Assembly (NCBI RefSeq): GCF_022682495.2 | Contig: NC_071392.1 | Location: 57,995,459-58,059,458 of the forward strand | Length of the DNA stretch: 64,000 nucleotides | From: Desmodus rotundus | Taxonomy: Eukaryota; Chordata; Mammalia; Chiroptera; Phyllostomidae | Reading direction: 5' to 3' | Shown here: in pieces, positions 62,296 through 64,000 of the stretch | Position numbering within the stretch: position 1 is the stretch's first letter | How the letters are laid out: each line of letters starts with the position of its first letter | Position numbers and translations under genes: made by a program | The notes under the pieces: model-generated | What the model saw: only the letters and a program-made list of their open reading frames with translations | Database searches by the model: none | What the model was told of the DNA's origin: nothing

Positions 62296-62571
62296 CTAGA
62301 AATTTAAAAACAAAAGATGTCAACTTATTGTTACATTCAGGTTTGTATGAAGGGTCTTTGCCTGGACTGGGCCCCAAAAGGAAAACAAAGCAAGGAATAA
62401 GCTAGCAAGGTGAACGGGCCACCTTTCCCCCTTTCCTTCCTTTCAGAATGCCAGGGCTGGTTCTGAAGCCAAAGCAAAAGTGCCCTTATGAGGGTGGCCC
62501 AAATCCACGACTCAGGCCATAGGGGTGATGGCTGAGCACAGAGCAAGCATTCAGTACAGCCCTGTATGTGT

Positions 62572-62667
62572 GGAAGGTTAGCCCAGAATTCGTATCTTGC
62601 TCCAGACCACATTTAGTCATCTCCCTGCAAAACAGATACATGATAGGAGGCAGTTATAGTTGAGGAC
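62572..62667. repeat. Local repeat, copy 1
   Basis: About 96 bp ('ggttagcccagaattcgtat' ... 'aaaacagatacatgatagga' ...) repeated in the same orientation at 63184-63287. A further partial copy of its 'aaaacagata..gagg' part is near 63339-63400. The family is unknown. Confidence 0.75.
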
Positions 62668-64000
62668 ATAACCCACTCTGTATGCCAAGTCCTGCATTGC
62701 CCTGGAAGCACAGCCAGGAAGCAAAGCCACCTTGTGTCATGGCAGCTGGTAAACAAGGAGCTTATTCTTTTACAGCAATAGCTAATCTTACAAGCTTTAA
62801 AATGGGCCCCAGTGGTCACTGACTGCTTTCTTTCATATCTGAAAGAGTGTTCTATCCCTGGGCCTGTTGTGAGAACAACAGTGAGAAGAAACTCTGTTCT
62901 TCTTCCTGACACAGTAAAGCATTACAGATCAGCAACTCCGTCAGCATGCAAGCAGGAATTATTAGTAGTACGTCCTCAGGGAAGAGAATGGGCCTTGCTA
63001 AGGTGGAGGAGAAGGGCACAGGCAAAAGCAAGGGCAGCAAGGCATCAGGTCCTTTGTCCTGAAGACTTATATATAGTTAACGGGATGGTGTCAGGGAGTT
63101 ACATATTGATTGGTGGGTAAAAATGGTGCCAGTTTCCCCTTGGGGGACATGACCACCTAAATGTAGGTATGCAGGTATGCATTGGAGGGTTAGCCTAGAA
63201 TTCTTATCTTGCTCCAGGCCACATTTAGTCAGTCACTTGTTGTAAAACAGATACAAAATAAGAGACAGTTAATTAAAGTTGAGGCAGTTACCCAAAGTTA
63301 TTTATTGGCTCTTCTGTAAGCACCAGGGACCCCCTATTAAAACAGATAGTGACCAGAGGCAGGCAGTTAACTGAAGTTGTTTTATGGGCTTCCTCTTTGG
63401 GCACTGTGGACCCTCTCCTCTTCCTCCTTCTAGACCTTGGGATAAATACACAGTTTCAAAGGCTTTCTTTCTCAGACAGTGGACATGACACATACAGAAT
63501 TTCAAGGGCTCCCCTCCTCCTGTGCTATTATGGTATTTCTTGTGATGTTCAGAACACCCGGCAATCTTATCAGACCAGGCTCAGGACTGCTGAGTTAGTG
63601 GGTAAGACATGTCTCCCTTCTCCCCTGTACCTTGGTTTACTATCCTTCCGAACAGGATGAAGAAACTGTGGTTATGACTTTCAGGCTGAACGAACAGATA
63701 AGAGAGGAGCCAGCTTAGCAAATTCAAGTACCATACCCACCCACATAACTCTTGTCCCTTGAAGGCCCAGGCAGGACTAGGAGTGGCATGTAGGCCTTGA
63801 TGTAGCCAATTATACTCCTTCTTGGAGAGTATTTAACCAGGCTCAAACCTGGATCTGAATCTTTCTGTAAAATACCCAACCATAAAACAGAGTAGGATAC
63901 TGGCTTACATCAGGGGTCACAATTCAAAATCCCACAGAGCTAGAAAAGTCACATAAATGAGAGCAGATATGTGGGCCAGATCTGGATGAGCCTTTTAATT
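62668..64000. other. Region upstream of recognised COA1 exons
   Basis: No coding exon with good splice sites, CpG-rich promoter or RNA gene is visible. Apart from the local repeat at 63184-63400 I cannot assign anything. The 5' non-coding exon(s) and promoter of COA1 probably lie beyond the window. Confidence 0.45.
63184..63287. repeat. Local repeat, copy 2
   Basis: Similar to 62572-62667 (about 80% by eye) and 612 bp from it. The spacing could be that of the two LTRs of a short element or a local duplication; nothing coding lies between. Confidence 0.75.

Noticed and set aside
62337..62612. Minus-strand frame starting MWSGARYEF as the missing COA1 N-terminal exon
   Set aside because: It resembles the human start only at Met-Trp, has no GT donor in a suitable phase after the first codons, and overlaps the local repeat.

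Overview
This 64 kb window is mammalian nuclear DNA, most likely from a bat of the Yangochiroptera type. The evidence is two VES-type tRNA-derived SINEs (42591-42793, 43024-43240), several HAL1 (ORF1-only 'half-L1') copies, many L1s, a palindromic hAT MITE, a Tc1/mariner-like MITE and older MIR pieces. The species cannot be named from sequence alone. There is no prokaryotic gene organisation, CRISPR array or rRNA.

There is one host protein-coding gene, COA1 (MITRAC15, a cytochrome c oxidase assembly factor), on the minus strand. Its four coding exons are 62203-62287, 59207-59355, 55199-55275 and 54067-54166. All junctions are GT-AG, phases join without a frameshift, and the joined frame gives 136 residues ending in TAA. 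Its poly(A) signals (53810-53833) lie about 43 bp from the 3' LTR of an endogenous retrovirus, so the end of this gene abuts the provirus.

From 1 to about 41 kb the window is almost entirely nested retrotransposons. An old L1 (377-1965, again 18293-18731) holds an internally deleted mariner (992-1675) and a block made of L1-A (+, 1966-10172), an antisense HAL1 (10173-11662, split by a short antisense L1 carrying a 3' transduction) and L1-B (-, 11663-18290, holding a solo LTR). Next come a HAL1 with an intact ORF1 and target-site duplications (18742-20689), a second HAL1 with an internal hairpin (21166-23759), L1-C (24121-30665) whose 5' end is a ~92 bp tandem array, a rearranged patch (30666-31785) that copies two pieces of the first 3 kb, and L1-D (32226-40650) with a second copy of the same solo LTR family. 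L1-A contains a processed RPS20 pseudogene. All L1 ORF1/ORF2 frames are broken.

From 41 to 46.9 kb there is less dense sequence with SINEs, a short antisense L1 end and an antisense internally deleted HAL1 (44460-45963), each with clear duplications where noted. A degraded provirus with two LTRs fills 46950-53767 (+ strand): gag-like, protease, RT/RNase H, integrase and env remnants, with many breaks. COA1 and its introns occupy 53.8-62.3 kb; the remaining 1.7 kb shows only a local repeat.

The strongest unusual signals are the near-identical inverted 0.82 kb repeat joined to a direct 0.23 kb repeat, the L1 3' transduction, the intact HAL1 ORF1, three distinct L1 5'UTR architectures (two with tandem monomers), and the provirus/COA1 boundary. 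I found no evidence for a wholly new molecular system.
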